A DNA stretch of 64,000 nucleotides from Baekduia alba. Its GTDB lineage: Bacteria; Actinomycetota; Thermoleophilia; Solirubrobacterales; Solirubrobacteraceae. The notes under the pieces were generated by a model, which was given only the letters and a program-made list of their open reading frames with translations, made no database searches and had not been told where the DNA came from. Made by a program: the position numbers and the translations under genes. This document shows, piece after piece, positions 54,069-61,824 of this stretch. The stretch spans positions 1,054,001 to 1,118,000 of the forward strand of contig NZ_CP114013.1 of assembly GCF_028416635.1 (NCBI RefSeq), written 5' to 3'. Position 1 is the first letter of the stretch. The number at the start of each line of letters is the position of its first letter.

Positions 54069-54851
54069 TCAGCGCGGCACGAAGCGCTGGTAGACGCCCA
54101 GCGTCCCCGCTGGCGCGAAGCCGAGCCGGCCGTAGAGGTCCTTCGGCCAGTCCTCGTCGTCGGCGACGATGAACAGCAGCGAGGCGCCCTCGGCCAGCGC
54201 CGCCCGGGCGGCCGCCGCGACGACGGCGCGTCCGTAGCCGCGGCCGCGGAACGCCGCCAGGCACACGACGTCCTCGATCTGCGCCTCGTCGCCCCGGCGC
54301 CACAGGCGTGCCCAGGCGGCGACCGCGCCGGCGACGACGACCGCGAACCGGCGCTCGGCGCCGCCCGTCGACCCGTACTCGCGGTGATGGGCCAGCAGGT
54401 GCTCGCGGGTCATCGGATCGCGGCCGTAGTCGGTGTCCGGATCCGTCAGCAGGTAGCGCTCGTTCGCGGTCTGGACCAGGTCGACGCCGACCTCCTCCAC
54501 CGTGACGGCCGGCGCTTCGACCGCGCCACCGTCGTGCACCATGAACAGGTGCGCCCCGGCGTCGTAGCCCAGCGCCACCAGCCCGTCGCGCAGCCGCGCG
54601 TCGGCCGCCGGCTCGACCAGCATCCGCCGGTGCGTCATCCCGTGGCCGCCGAGCAGCCGCTGCGCGTGCGCGTCCAGGGTCTCGGCCGAGAGCCCGTCGC
54701 CGTCGCCCACGACCCACAGCAGGTTGCGGTCGTAGCAGCGCTCGATCTCGGGCGCGAGGAACGCCTGGCCCCACGCGGCGCTGACCACGCGCCCGACCGC
54801 GCCATGCATCGCGCGCTCGAACGCGAACGCGCGCTCGAGCGGCGAGGTCAC
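54069..54851 (-). CDS. GNAT family N-acetyltransferase
   Basis: A 260-residue acetyltransferase. The N-terminal half (to about 115) is a degenerate GNAT-like or substrate domain, with FLAPEIERCYDRNLLWVV and VALGYDAGAHLFMV. The C-terminal domain has DVVCLAAFRGRGYGRAVVAA (acetyl-CoA loop R-G-x-G-x-G, about 194-213) and DDEDWPKDLYGRLGFAPAGT. Substrate is unknown. GTG 54851 is the start; the gene lies 12 bp behind the one at 54864 on the same strand and is probably cotranscribed with it. Confidence 0.85.
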   Translation of the reverse strand: MTSPLERAFAFERAMHGAVGRVVSAAWGQAFLAPEIERCYDRNLLWVVGDGDGLSAETLDAHAQRLLGGHGMTHRRMLVEPAADARLRDGLVALGYDAGAHLFMVHDGGAVEAPAVTVEEVGVDLVQTANERYLLTDPDTDYGRDPMTREHLLAHHREYGSTGGAERRFAVVVAGAVAAWARLWRRGDEAQIEDVVCLAAFRGRGYGRAVVAAAARAALAEGASLLFIVADDEDWPKDLYGRLGFAPAGTLGVYQRFVPR

Positions 54852-54863
54852 GGCCTCAGGCGG

Positions 54864-55421
54864 CTACTCGTCGACGTTGTCGTCGTCCGCGACGTCGTCG
54901 CCGACGCGCTTGATGACGATCTGATCGGCGTCGACCGTCACCTCGACCTGGCGGTGCCCGGCCCAGTGCTCGGCGTAGACGCCGTCGTCGGCGATCGCGG
55001 GGTCGAGCCAGAGCCCGTAGCCCTCGTCGCCGTGCTCGAAGGTGCCCTCGTAGGCCGCGGCCCTCTTCGTCCGCGCCCGGCCGCGGCCGCCGCGGCGACC
55101 TCGCCGGCGCTTGGGCGCGTCGTCGTCCTCGGAGGCGGGCTCGTCTTCGGCCTCACCTTCCTCGGCCTTCCGCGCCGCCTCGGCCTCGAGCTCCGCTGCG
55201 ATCAGCGCGTCGTCTTCGGCGCGGAGATCGATCTCGTCGTCGAAGTCGACGCCGGGGGTCTCAGCGGTCTCGCCGTCGGGCAGCAGATCGTTCTCCTTCT
55301 TGAAGGCTTCGATCTGCTGGACGGTGACCTCCAGCTGGTGCGCGACCCATGCATCGGTGCGCCCCTGGCGCACCCAGGTACGGATCTGGTTCAGATGAGG
55401 GCGGAGCGATCGTCTGGCCAT
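54864..55421 (-). CDS. Hypothetical protein with N-terminal HTH and mixed-charge linker
   Basis: A 185-residue protein. Residues 1-50 ([35 protein letters not shown]) look like a small helix-turn-helix. The middle (60-120) is a highly acidic, then Arg/Gly-rich linker ([17 protein letters not shown]) of the kind that binds RNA or DNA. The C-terminal part ([20 protein letters not shown]) is a beta-rich domain. No named family is recognised. A TAGGAT box is 12 nt before the ATG on the minus strand. Confidence 0.6.
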   Translation of the reverse strand: MARRSLRPHLNQIRTWVRQGRTDAWVAHQLEVTVQQIEAFKKENDLLPDGETAETPGVDFDDEIDLRAEDDALIAAELEAEAARKAEEGEAEDEPASEDDDAPKRRRGRRGGRGRARTKRAAAYEGTFEHGDEGYGLWLDPAIADDGVYAEHWAGHRQVEVTVDADQIVIKRVGDDVADDDNVDE

Positions 55422-55627
55422 GCGAAGGTCGCCATCCTAGTCGAGAGTCCGGGCGGTACGTCGGGTCGGTGCGTGAGACTTCCGTCCGATGCCCGACCAC
55501 CAGCATGCGACTTCGCACAGGCTTTTGGGGCAAGGTTCGCCTCGGGACGACGTTCCAGCAAATTGACCGTTTCGGCCAGCTTGCATGTGGGCAAGGGCCC
55601 TGCGAGACTCGAACGCCCGGTGGCAGG
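55422..55627. other. csrA upstream region
   Basis: These bases separate the divergent gene at 55421 from csrA. TTGACC at 55562-55567 is the only -35-like element. No convincing -10 box follows at the usual distance and no gene is present; several ATG-led frames are short shadows. Confidence 0.35.
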
Positions 55628-55647
55628 GACGTTGGGAGGCGTCCAAC
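55628..55647 (+). promoter_or_regulatory. csrA ribosome-binding site in alternative hairpins
   Basis: The Shine-Dalgarno GGGAGG (55634-55639) can be enclosed by either GACG-N8-CGTC (55628-55643) or GTTGG-N7-CCAAC (55631-55647). In the first the GGA lies in the loop, the usual form of a CsrA site. Autoregulation of csrA translation is therefore plausible. Confidence 0.45.
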
Positions 55648-55648
55648 C

Positions 55649-55903
55649 ATGCTCGTACTGACACGAAAGTCCAACCAGAGCATCATGATCGGAGACGACA
55701 TCGAAGTCTCCGTGTTGTCCATCATGGGCGAGAAGGTGCGCATCGGGATCCAGGCCCCGCGAGACATCCCCGTCTTCCGCAAAGAGGTCTACCTGGAGAT
55801 CCAGCAGGAGCGCAACGGCGCGGTCGAGGCGCCTGCGGAAGGCGCCACCGTGCGCGGCGAGGTCGACGAGGCCCTCCGCAAGCTCGGCACCGCCGCCGAG
55901 TAG
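55649..55903 (+). CDS. csrA: Carbon storage regulator
   Basis: An 84-residue RNA-binding translational regulator. The canonical N-terminus [20 protein letters not shown] is followed by [20 protein letters not shown], including the RNA-contacting Leu4/Arg6 and the [11 protein letters not shown] strand ([14 protein letters not shown] has Val and Arg at the RNA-binding VHRxE site as VFRKE). The tail is Glu/Ala-rich. CsrA is uncommon in actinobacteria and usually goes with flagella; no flagellar genes are in this window. A purine-rich ribosome-binding site sits in a foldable region. Confidence 0.93.
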   Translation: MLVLTRKSNQSIMIGDDIEVSVLSIMGEKVRIGIQAPRDIPVFRKEVYLEIQQERNGAVEAPAEGATVRGEVDEALRKLGTAAE

Positions 55904-55910
55904 CTCCCGG

Positions 55911-55945
55911 CTCGCGAAGATCGCCGCCAGGCGGTTCTTCGCGAG
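55911..55945. terminator. Bidirectional terminator after csrA
   Basis: CTCGCGAAGA (55911-55920) and TCTTCGCGAG (55936-55945) form a perfect 10-bp stem around a loop that itself can fold (CCGCC/GGCGG). The site lies between convergent csrA and the gene ending at 55965. Confidence 0.6.
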
Positions 55946-55948
55946 GGA

Positions 55949-55965
55949 ATCGCCCTCCGGGCGAT
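55949..55965. terminator. Second hairpin between csrA and its convergent neighbour
   Basis: ATCGCCC-TCC-GGGCGAT is a perfect 7-bp stem touching the stop codon of the minus-strand gene. Confidence 0.5.
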
Positions 55966-56228
55966 CACCCCATCACGTAATACAGCGTCTCGAACATCGC
56001 GACCGTCACGAGGACGGCCGTGGCGACGAGGATCAGGTACAGCAGGCCGAAGCGCATCGACCCGCGCTTGTGGGTCTTGGCCAGCTGACGCTGACGCGTG
56101 CGTCGTTCAGCCTCGCGGCGGAGACGCTCCGCCTTCGCGCGGTCCTGCTCGATCTCGTCGACGAACGCCCGTTCCAGCTGGGCGAGGCTCTCACGCATGC
56201 GCATCGGCCCGGCAAGGCTATCGCTCAC
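55965..56228 (-). CDS. Small coiled-coil membrane protein
   Basis: An 87-residue protein. A long charged helix (ERAFVDEIEQDRAKAERLRR, EAERRTRQRQLAKTHKRG) is followed by one C-terminal hydrophobic helix (FGLLYLILVATAVLVTVAMF). The topology suggests a tail-anchored cytoplasmic coiled coil. No family is recognised. Its GTG start overlaps the end of the nuclease gene by 11 bp, so the two are cotranscribed. Confidence 0.7.
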   Translation of the reverse strand: MSDSLAGPMRMRESLAQLERAFVDEIEQDRAKAERLRREAERRTRQRQLAKTHKRGSMRFGLLYLILVATAVLVTVAMFETLYYVMG

Positions 56229-56733
56229 ACGCGCTCCATAACCCTCGGCCGGCCCGTCGAGCGCCTTCCGCGAGGTCTCGGAACCGCGCCGCGAACCGCA
56301 CGTTCGGCGGGATCGTCAGGGTCGTCGCGTATCCGCCGCGGACCAGCGCGGCGTTGACGAACAGACCGTCGTCGGCGCGGTAGACGTAGGCGAGCAGACG
56401 GCCGTAGCGGTCGCGCCGCTCCGCGTCGTACCGCAGCCGGACGTCGTGCCCGTCGACCAGCGTGTGGTTGAACGCCGACGCCTTCTTGCCGAAGCACTGC
56501 ACCGGCGTGTTCGGCTTGACCGTCTCGGGCGTGTCGACGCCGATGTAGCGCACGCGCTCTTCGGAGCCGCCGCGGTCGAAGGTGACGACGAGCGTGTCGC
56601 CGTCGACGGCCCGGACCACGTGCGCGACGGTCGAGACGGGCGCGTCGTGGCCGCCGTTGTCGACGTGGGTCCGCGCGTAGCGGTAGCCGACGGCCAGCAC
56701 GACGATCAGGATCCAGGGCACAAGGCGACGCAC
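56218..56733 (-). CDS. Thermonuclease (staphylococcal nuclease) family protein
   Basis: A 171-residue membrane-anchored or secreted nuclease. An N-terminal helix (WILIVVLAVGYRYA, 7-20) precedes the SNase domain: VVRAVDGDTLVVTF (metal Asp), ERVRYIGVDTPETVKP (catalytic Arg and metal Asp/Glu), and AERRDRYGRLLAYVYRADDG (second catalytic Arg). The active site is thus complete. It would cut DNA or RNA outside the cell, with calcium in known relatives. GTG 56733 lies 7 nt behind a TAGGGT box and is the likely start. Confidence 0.9.
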   Translation of the reverse strand: MRRLVPWILIVVLAVGYRYARTHVDNGGHDAPVSTVAHVVRAVDGDTLVVTFDRGGSEERVRYIGVDTPETVKPNTPVQCFGKKASAFNHTLVDGHDVRLRYDAERRDRYGRLLAYVYRADDGLFVNAALVRGGYATTLTIPPNVRFAARFRDLAEGARRAGRGLWSACER

Positions 56734-56746
56734 CCGCCGGACCCTA
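56734..56746 (-). promoter_or_regulatory. -10 box of the thermonuclease gene, leaderless
   Basis: On the minus strand TAGGGT (56746-56741) plus 7 nt leads to GTG 56733. It fixes the start codon of a frame that is open far upstream. Confidence 0.5.
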
Positions 56747-56807
56747 AGCCGAAGGCCGGGCACGACGGGTGCGTCGTTGCAGAATCGCTGCGAAGCCTGC
56801 GCGGCGG

Positions 56808-57746
56808 CTACGCGACCCCCGCGCCCTGCTCCGCGGCCTCGTAGACCTGGATGAACCGCAGGTAGTTGTCGGCGATCTTGTCCTGCGCGTCCTCGCGCGA
56901 GACCGAGCCGTCGAGGAAGCCCTTCAGGGCGTCCCACCAGATCGAGCGTCCGATGGCGAACCCGATGAAGCCGTCGACCGGCGCGGCGGCCTGGAGCCAC
57001 TGGTCGACCTTGGCATCCGACGCGCCACGACCCAGCAGCACGCAGACCACGTTCTCGCGGCCTTCGCCGGAGCGCGTCTGCTTGGCCAGCATCTCGGCGT
57101 CGGACTGCTCGTCGACGCCCTCGATCTTCCAGATGTCGACCTCGATGCCGAAGTCCTGGATCGCCTCGATCGCCTTGCGCATCAGCTCGGGCCGCAGCTC
57201 GGCGTCGTAGCGGTCGGCGTCGCCGCCGACGGACTCCAGCTGCGCCGGCTCGGCCGGGACGAGCAGCTCGAAGAGGAACAGGCGGTCGTTCTCGTGCAGC
57301 CAGTCGGCCAGCGTCTTGAGCTTGCCGAGCTGGACGCGGTTCTCCTCGGCGTCGTGGTCCGGGTTGTAGCGGACCAGCACCTTGGAGAAGTCCGGGTCGA
57401 ACTTCAGGATGTGCTCGCCGAACGCGTCGCCGTACTCGAAGTCGAACATGTCCTGGCCGGACTTCTCGACCGGCATCGCGAGCTTCAGACCAGCGGCCTT
57501 CGCGTCGCCTTGGATGCTCTTGGGGGCGCCGAACTGCTCGTCGACCAGCACGCCGAGCGTGTCGGGGTGCACGTCGCTCTTCTCGACGGCCTTGACCATG
57601 CCCTCGTAGATGAGGTGCTTGGCGTCGGCGATCGTGGCGGTCTCCTCCGGCGTCGGATCGCCCGCGATCCCGAACATCTTCTTCTGGAAGGACCCCCGGT
57701 GGTCGAACGCGAGGATGTACAGCTTCCCGTCATAGCCCAGAGGCAT
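56808..57746 (-). CDS. DUF2090/IolC-type aldolase-like protein
   Basis: A 312-residue protein matching DUF2090, the domain fused to 5-dehydro-2-deoxygluconokinase (IolC) in some bacteria and related to class I aldolases of inositol catabolism. Signature parts are YILAFDHRGSFQKKMFGI, GVLVDEQFGAP, LAMPVEKSGQDMFDFEYG, KVLVRYNPDHD, FLFELLVP and FAIGRSIWWDALKGFLDG. There is no kinase domain. A Shine-Dalgarno (AGGAG) is 8 nt before the ATG at 57746. No other inositol gene is nearby, so the substrate is open. Confidence 0.82.
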   Translation of the reverse strand: MPLGYDGKLYILAFDHRGSFQKKMFGIAGDPTPEETATIADAKHLIYEGMVKAVEKSDVHPDTLGVLVDEQFGAPKSIQGDAKAAGLKLAMPVEKSGQDMFDFEYGDAFGEHILKFDPDFSKVLVRYNPDHDAEENRVQLGKLKTLADWLHENDRLFLFELLVPAEPAQLESVGGDADRYDAELRPELMRKAIEAIQDFGIEVDIWKIEGVDEQSDAEMLAKQTRSGEGRENVVCVLLGRGASDAKVDQWLQAAAPVDGFIGFAIGRSIWWDALKGFLDGSVSREDAQDKIADNYLRFIQVYEAAEQGAGVA

Positions 57747-57799
57747 CAGCAATCTCCTGTTCCGTGTACCTGAGCCTGATCGTACCCCTGGCACCCGGG

Positions 57800-57812
57800 T
57801 AGGGTCCCGCCC
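57800..57812 (+). promoter_or_regulatory. -10 box of the ybdK-like gene, leaderless
   Basis: TAGGGT (57800-57805), 7 nt, GTG 57813, no Shine-Dalgarno. Confidence 0.5.
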
Positions 57813-58952
57813 GTGGATCACGCTTTCACCGGGCCGAGCTACACGATCGGCATCGAGGAGGAGCTGATGATCGTGGACGGCAGCTCGTTCGAGCTCGTCA
57901 ACGCGATCGAGACCCTGCTCGAGGACGCCCGCACGGCCGCGCCCGCGACGGCCGCGGGCGACATCAAGCCCGAGCTGATGGAGTCGGTGCTCGAGATCGC
58001 GACGCGCCCGGCCGCCAACACCGCCGAGGCGGCCATCCAGCTGCGTGCGCTGCGCCGGCAGGTCCACGACACCGCGGCCCTGCGCGGCCTCACGATCGGC
58101 TCGGCTGGAACGCATCCGTTCGCGCTGTGGGAGGACCAGCGGATCGCCTCGCGCCTGCGCTACCGCGAGCTGGTCAACGCGCTGCGCTTCGTCGCGCGCC
58201 AGGAGCTGATCTTCGGCCTGCACGTCCACGTCGGCGTCGACGACGCCGACAAGGCGATCCACGTCGCCAACGGGATGCGCGTCCACCTGCCGGTGCTGCT
58301 GGCGCTGTCGGCCAACTCGCCGTTCTGGCGCGGCGACGGCACGGGCATGGCGTCCACGCGCCTGCCGATCTTCCGCGCGTTCCCGCGCGTCGGCGTGCCG
58401 CCGAGCTACCGCGACTGGGCCGACTACGAGCGCCAGATCGAGTTCATGGTGTCCAGCGGCGTCATGGAGGACTACACCTACCTCTGGTACGACGTGCGGC
58501 CGCACCCCAAGCTCGGGACCGTCGAGATCCGCGCCTGCGACGCCCAGACCCGCGTCGAGCACACGCTCGGCCTCGCCGCCCTGATCCAGGCGATGGTCAA
58601 GGAGCTCTGCGACCACTTCGACTCCGGCCAGCACCTCGGCGAGTACCCGTGGCAGATGCTCGACGAGAACCGCTGGCTGGCCGCCCGCCACGGGCTGGAC
58701 GGCGAGCTCGTCGACCTGCCGTCCAACGAGCGCATCGCGACCAAGGCGCTGGCCCAGCGGCTGCTCGACCGCCTGCGCGGGCACGCGCAGGACCTCGGGA
58801 GCGCGAGCGAGCTGGAAGGCATCGACGACCTGCTGGCCCGCGGGAACGGGGCCAAGCGCCAGGTGGTGGTCTACGAGGCCAACCACGACCTCCGCGAGGT
58901 CATGGCCGAGATCGTCTCCGCGACGAGCGGCAACGGGGACACGGAGTTCTGA
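57813..58952 (+). CDS. Carboxylate-amine ligase, YbdK/GCS2 family
   Basis: A 379-residue ATP-dependent ligase of the glutamate-cysteine ligase 2 family. It has YTIGIEEELMIVD (metal-binding Glu cluster, 11-23), ELMESVLEIAT, GSAGTHPFALWEDQRI, FGLHVHVGVDDADKAI and LGTVEIRACDAQTRVEHTLG. Relatives form gamma-glutamylcysteine weakly or act in mycothiol/ergothioneine-like pathways; the physiological reaction is not settled for the family. It is monocistronic, convergent with the PilZ gene. Confidence 0.9.
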   Translation: MDHAFTGPSYTIGIEEELMIVDGSSFELVNAIETLLEDARTAAPATAAGDIKPELMESVLEIATRPAANTAEAAIQLRALRRQVHDTAALRGLTIGSAGTHPFALWEDQRIASRLRYRELVNALRFVARQELIFGLHVHVGVDDADKAIHVANGMRVHLPVLLALSANSPFWRGDGTGMASTRLPIFRAFPRVGVPPSYRDWADYERQIEFMVSSGVMEDYTYLWYDVRPHPKLGTVEIRACDAQTRVEHTLGLAALIQAMVKELCDHFDSGQHLGEYPWQMLDENRWLAARHGLDGELVDLPSNERIATKALAQRLLDRLRGHAQDLGSASELEGIDDLLARGNGAKRQVVVYEANHDLREVMAEIVSATSGNGDTEF

Positions 58953-59032
58953 GGCTGGGGGGCGGGAGTGCCGGCGTTGGTGGCGCCCAGCGCGCCGCAC
59001 TGGGACCACCAGCGCCCGCCGCCGCCCGCCTC

Positions 59033-59662
59033 CTACGCCGCGCGCTGCACGAACGCCTGCCGCGCCACGCGCTGCCGCACCGCGAAGATCAACCGGTCCA
59101 GCGCGGTCGCGACCAGCGGGTCCAGGTCGGCGAACGCGACCGCGGTCACCACACCCTCCGCCGCGATCCGGCGCACGACGCGCCCGCGGCAGGCCACCGG
59201 CGCGCTCTCCAGGCCCGGCACCGCCAGGTCGACGCGCACCCATGCGCCACGTTCGAGGTCCAGGCCCGCGACCGCGATCCCGCCGGCGCTGACGTCGGTC
59301 GTCGCGTAGTCCTGGGCGAACGCGGTGCGCTCGCCGGCCTGGTCGGTGGGCGTGATCCGGACCGACAGGTCGGCCTTCAGCCGCGGCCGCAGGCGCAGCG
59401 GGCGGACGCCGACGTCGTCGGTCACCCAGAAGCGCACCGTGTCCGGGATCGGCCCGGCGTCCGCGTTCCCGGTCAGCAGGATCGGGTGGCGGCCGGTGTC
59501 GAAGGCCAGCGTCGCGGGGGCCGGGAGGACGAGCGCGGCGACCTCGTCGGGCGATCGCGGCTCGAGCACCGCCTGGCCGCCGTCGACCGCGACGACACGG
59601 CACGTCGCGTCCTCGCCGGACACGCCGAGACCGACGATCTGGAAGTCACGCAGGCGCCGCAC
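59033..59662 (-). CDS. PilZ domain protein, putative c-di-GMP receptor
   Basis: A 209-residue protein. The N-terminal half resembles the YcgR-like flexible domain (VLPAPATLAFDTGRHPILLT). The PilZ domain follows at about 90-200: RLRPRLKADLSVRITP (Arg-rich c-di-GMP binding segment) and TTDVSAGGIAVAGLDLERGA (the D-x-S-x-x-G motif). Binding of c-di-GMP is therefore likely. It is alone on the minus strand, divergent from the rhomboid-like gene. Together with the GGDEF-EAL protein at 11 kb and CsrA it points to control of motility or surface lifestyle. Confidence 0.85.
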   Translation of the reverse strand: MRRLRDFQIVGLGVSGEDATCRVVAVDGGQAVLEPRSPDEVAALVLPAPATLAFDTGRHPILLTGNADAGPIPDTVRFWVTDDVGVRPLRLRPRLKADLSVRITPTDQAGERTAFAQDYATTDVSAGGIAVAGLDLERGAWVRVDLAVPGLESAPVACRGRVVRRIAAEGVVTAVAFADLDPLVATALDRLIFAVRQRVARQAFVQRAA

Positions 59663-59708
59663 GATCAGGTGATCGGCGCGGTCGCCGCCGACTGGAGTCG
59701 CGGGGGCC

Positions 59709-59723
59709 TAGAATCGGATGGAG
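59709..59723 (+). promoter_or_regulatory. -10 box of the rhomboid-like gene
   Basis: TAGAAT (59709-59714) lies 9 nt before ATG 59724 and only 3 nt before the in-frame ATG 59718, favouring the second ATG. Confidence 0.45.
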
Positions 59724-60488
59724 ATGGCCGGGACGCCCGACCTGTTCGTGGTTTGCAAGAAGTGCGGGTCTGAGGTCAGCCCGTACATCACCGAGTGCCC
59801 GTACTGCGGCACCCGGTTGCGAAAGCGTGCCCCGAAGATCGACCGCAGGTCGGGGGACGCGTCGCCGCGCGCGGCGCGCCGGGTGCCGCGTCCGACGCTC
59901 ACGCCGCTGCGCACGGGCGAGATCCCGGGCATCCGCGGCGACGCCTTCGGCAAGCCTCGCGCGACGATCCTGATCCTCGCGCTGTCGCTCGTCGGCTTCC
60001 TCGTCCTGCCGTTCGTCGCGCGCGTGGACCTCGGCCTGACCGACTTCGCCAGCGACCAGTGGAAGATCGCCGTCGCGCCGTTCATCTACCCGAACGCCTG
60101 GTACCAGCTGGCCGTGCTGCTGGCCATCGGCGTCTACGGATGGCGGCTGGAGCTGCGCCACGGCCCGGTGCTGGTCGTCGCGCTGTTCCTGGCCTGCGGG
60201 ATCGGCGGCGACGCGATCGCGACCGCCGTCGGGAGCAACGCCTACGTCTTCGGTGCCCCGGGCGCGGCGCTGGGCATGCTCGCGGCCTGGGCGCTGCCCG
60301 ACATCGTGCGGGCGCGCAACGGGGTCGAGCACGACGGCGACCTGCTCGGCACCGCGGTGATCGCGGCGGTCGTGGCGCTGATGCCGGCGGTCACGCCCTT
60401 CGCCAGCGCGGTCGCGACGTTCAGCGGGCTGGTCCTCGGCGCTCTGGCGGGCCTGATGCTCCTGCGCGGCGCCGACACCACGCGCTAG
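59724..60488 (+). CDS. Zinc-ribbon rhomboid-like pseudoprotease
   Basis: A 254-residue protein. The N-terminus is a zinc ribbon (CKKCGSEVSPYITECPYCGT, 12-31). A linker with many Arg precedes about six helices (LILALSLVGFLVLPFV; AWYQLAVLLAIGVYGWRLEL; FLACGIGGDAIATAVGS; GAPGAALGMLAAWAL). In rhomboid proteases the fourth helix has G-x-S-G; here it reads GAPGA, with Pro in place of the catalytic Ser. It is therefore probably an inactive rhomboid relative. Confidence 0.75.
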   Translation: MAGTPDLFVVCKKCGSEVSPYITECPYCGTRLRKRAPKIDRRSGDASPRAARRVPRPTLTPLRTGEIPGIRGDAFGKPRATILILALSLVGFLVLPFVARVDLGLTDFASDQWKIAVAPFIYPNAWYQLAVLLAIGVYGWRLELRHGPVLVVALFLACGIGGDAIATAVGSNAYVFGAPGAALGMLAAWALPDIVRARNGVEHDGDLLGTAVIAAVVALMPAVTPFASAVATFSGLVLGALAGLMLLRGADTTR

Positions 60489-60513
60489 TCGGACCGCACC
60501 GCTCCACGCTCGC

Positions 60514-60526
60514 TAGTGTGGGCTTC
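60514..60526 (+). promoter_or_regulatory. -10 box of the gene at 60527, leaderless
   Basis: TAGTGT (60514-60519), 7 nt, GTG 60527. Confidence 0.5.
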
Positions 60527-60871
60527 GTGCCCGCCCGTCGCTTCACCGCCGAGCAGGTCGACGCCGCCGTGGCGGCGCTGTCCGACGAGCCCGAGCGGTT
60601 CGTCCACTCGCAGGAGATCGTCACCCACGCCGCCCCCGGGCTCCAGCGCGTCCTCAACGAGGCCCTGGACGCCGGCGGCTGGTTCGGCGAGGCCCACGAG
60701 GCGCAGATCACCGGCGTGGCCAGCGCGGCCGAGGGCGACGAGCGCCTCTCCGCGATCCGCGTCCTCATCGCCGAGGAGACGCGCCTGAGCATGCTCGTCG
60801 GCGTCGCGGTGGGGCTGGAGCTGGCACGCGGGCTCTACGAGCCGGACACCGACGACACGCAGGAGAGCTAG
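60527..60871 (+). CDS. Hypothetical protein
   Basis: A 114-residue soluble protein (VPARRFTAEQVDAAVAALSD; LQRVLNEALDAGGWFGEAHE; AAEGDERLSAIRVLIAEETR). It appears mostly helical. No family is recognised. It starts with a GTG 7 nt behind a -10 box, and its stop is immediately followed by the ATG of the UPF0173 gene, so it heads a four-gene operon (60527-62420). Confidence 0.65.
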   Translation: MPARRFTAEQVDAAVAALSDEPERFVHSQEIVTHAAPGLQRVLNEALDAGGWFGEAHEAQITGVASAAEGDERLSAIRVLIAEETRLSMLVGVAVGLELARGLYEPDTDDTQES

Positions 60872-61552
60872 ATGCCGAAGATCACGTTCCTGGGCCACGC
60901 GGCCTTCTCGATCGAGCACGACGGCAAGACCGTCCTCGTCGACCCGTTCCTCACCGGGAACCCGAAGGCCGCGGCGACAGCCGACGAGGTCGCCGCCGAC
61001 GCGATCTTCCTCACGCACGCCCACGGCGACCACCTCGGCGACACCGTCGCGATCGCCAAGCGCACGGGCGCGCCGGTCGTCGCGATCGTCGAGCTCGCGC
61101 ACGAGCTGGAGGAGGGCGGCGTCGCGTCTGTCTTCAACCCCAACATCGGCGGCACCGTCGACCTCGACTGGGTCTCGGTCCGCCTGACGCCGGCCTGGCA
61201 CACGGGCACGTCGCCGAGCGGCACGACCAGCACGCCGGCCGGCCTCGTGATCGAGATCGGCGGCAAGCGGATCTACCACCTCGGCGACACGGGGCTGTTC
61301 AGCGATCTGGCGCTGCCGTCCAAGCGCGGGCACATCGACGTGGCGCTCGTCCCGATCGGCGGGCACTTCACGATGGACCGCTTCGACGCGGTGGTCGCGG
61401 CCGACTTCCTGAAGGCCGACCAGATCATCCCGTGCCACTACGACACGTTCCCGCCGATCGAGACCGACGTGCAGGCGTACAAGTCCGACGTGCAGAACGC
61501 CGGCTACGCCGAGGTCGTCGTGCTCGAGCCCGGCGCGACGCACGCGCTGTGA
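60872..61552 (+). CDS. UPF0173 metal-dependent hydrolase (MBL fold)
   Basis: A 226-residue MBL-fold protein of the UlaG/YtkL-like UPF0173 family. It has ITFLGHAAFSIEHDGKTVLV, DPFLTGNP, the metal site THAHGDHLGD (about 48-57), PAWHTGTSPSG, HLGDTGLFSDL and a C-terminal PCHYDTFPPI. All expected metal ligands are present. The substrate is unknown. It is second in a compact operon and overlaps the next gene as GTGA. Confidence 0.92.
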   Translation: MPKITFLGHAAFSIEHDGKTVLVDPFLTGNPKAAATADEVAADAIFLTHAHGDHLGDTVAIAKRTGAPVVAIVELAHELEEGGVASVFNPNIGGTVDLDWVSVRLTPAWHTGTSPSGTTSTPAGLVIEIGGKRIYHLGDTGLFSDLALPSKRGHIDVALVPIGGHFTMDRFDAVVAADFLKADQIIPCHYDTFPPIETDVQAYKSDVQNAGYAEVVVLEPGATHAL

Positions 61553-61824
61553 CCACCGCGGTCGTCCTCGTCGAGGCGGAGCGCGACGCGCTCCAGACGC
61601 TCGGCGGCGCGCTCGCCGGCCTGGACGGCGTGGCCGAGGCGTACTCGGTCACCGGTGAGTGGGACTTCGTGGCGATCGTCCGCGTTCCGCGCCACGAGCA
61701 GCTGGCAGAGGTCATCACCGGCCAGCTGGTGAAGCTGGACGGCGTGGGCCGGACGCAGACGATGGTCGCCTTCGAGGTCTTCTCCGAGCACGACCTCGAC
61801 GCGATGTTCTCGATCGGCCAGTGA
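61549..61824 (+). CDS. Stand-alone Lrp/AsnC ligand-binding (RAM) domain protein
   Basis: A 91-residue protein equal to the C-terminal alpha/beta effector domain of Lrp/AsnC regulators (TTAVVLVEAERDALQTLGGA; VAEAYSVTGEWDFVAIVRVP; QTMVAFEVFSE), without the DNA-binding helix-turn-helix. Such single-domain proteins form oligomers that bind amino acids. Its GTG overlaps the UPF0173 stop, and its stop overlaps the next GTG, both as GTGA. Confidence 0.85.
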   Translation: MTTAVVLVEAERDALQTLGGALAGLDGVAEAYSVTGEWDFVAIVRVPRHEQLAEVITGQLVKLDGVGRTQTMVAFEVFSEHDLDAMFSIGQ

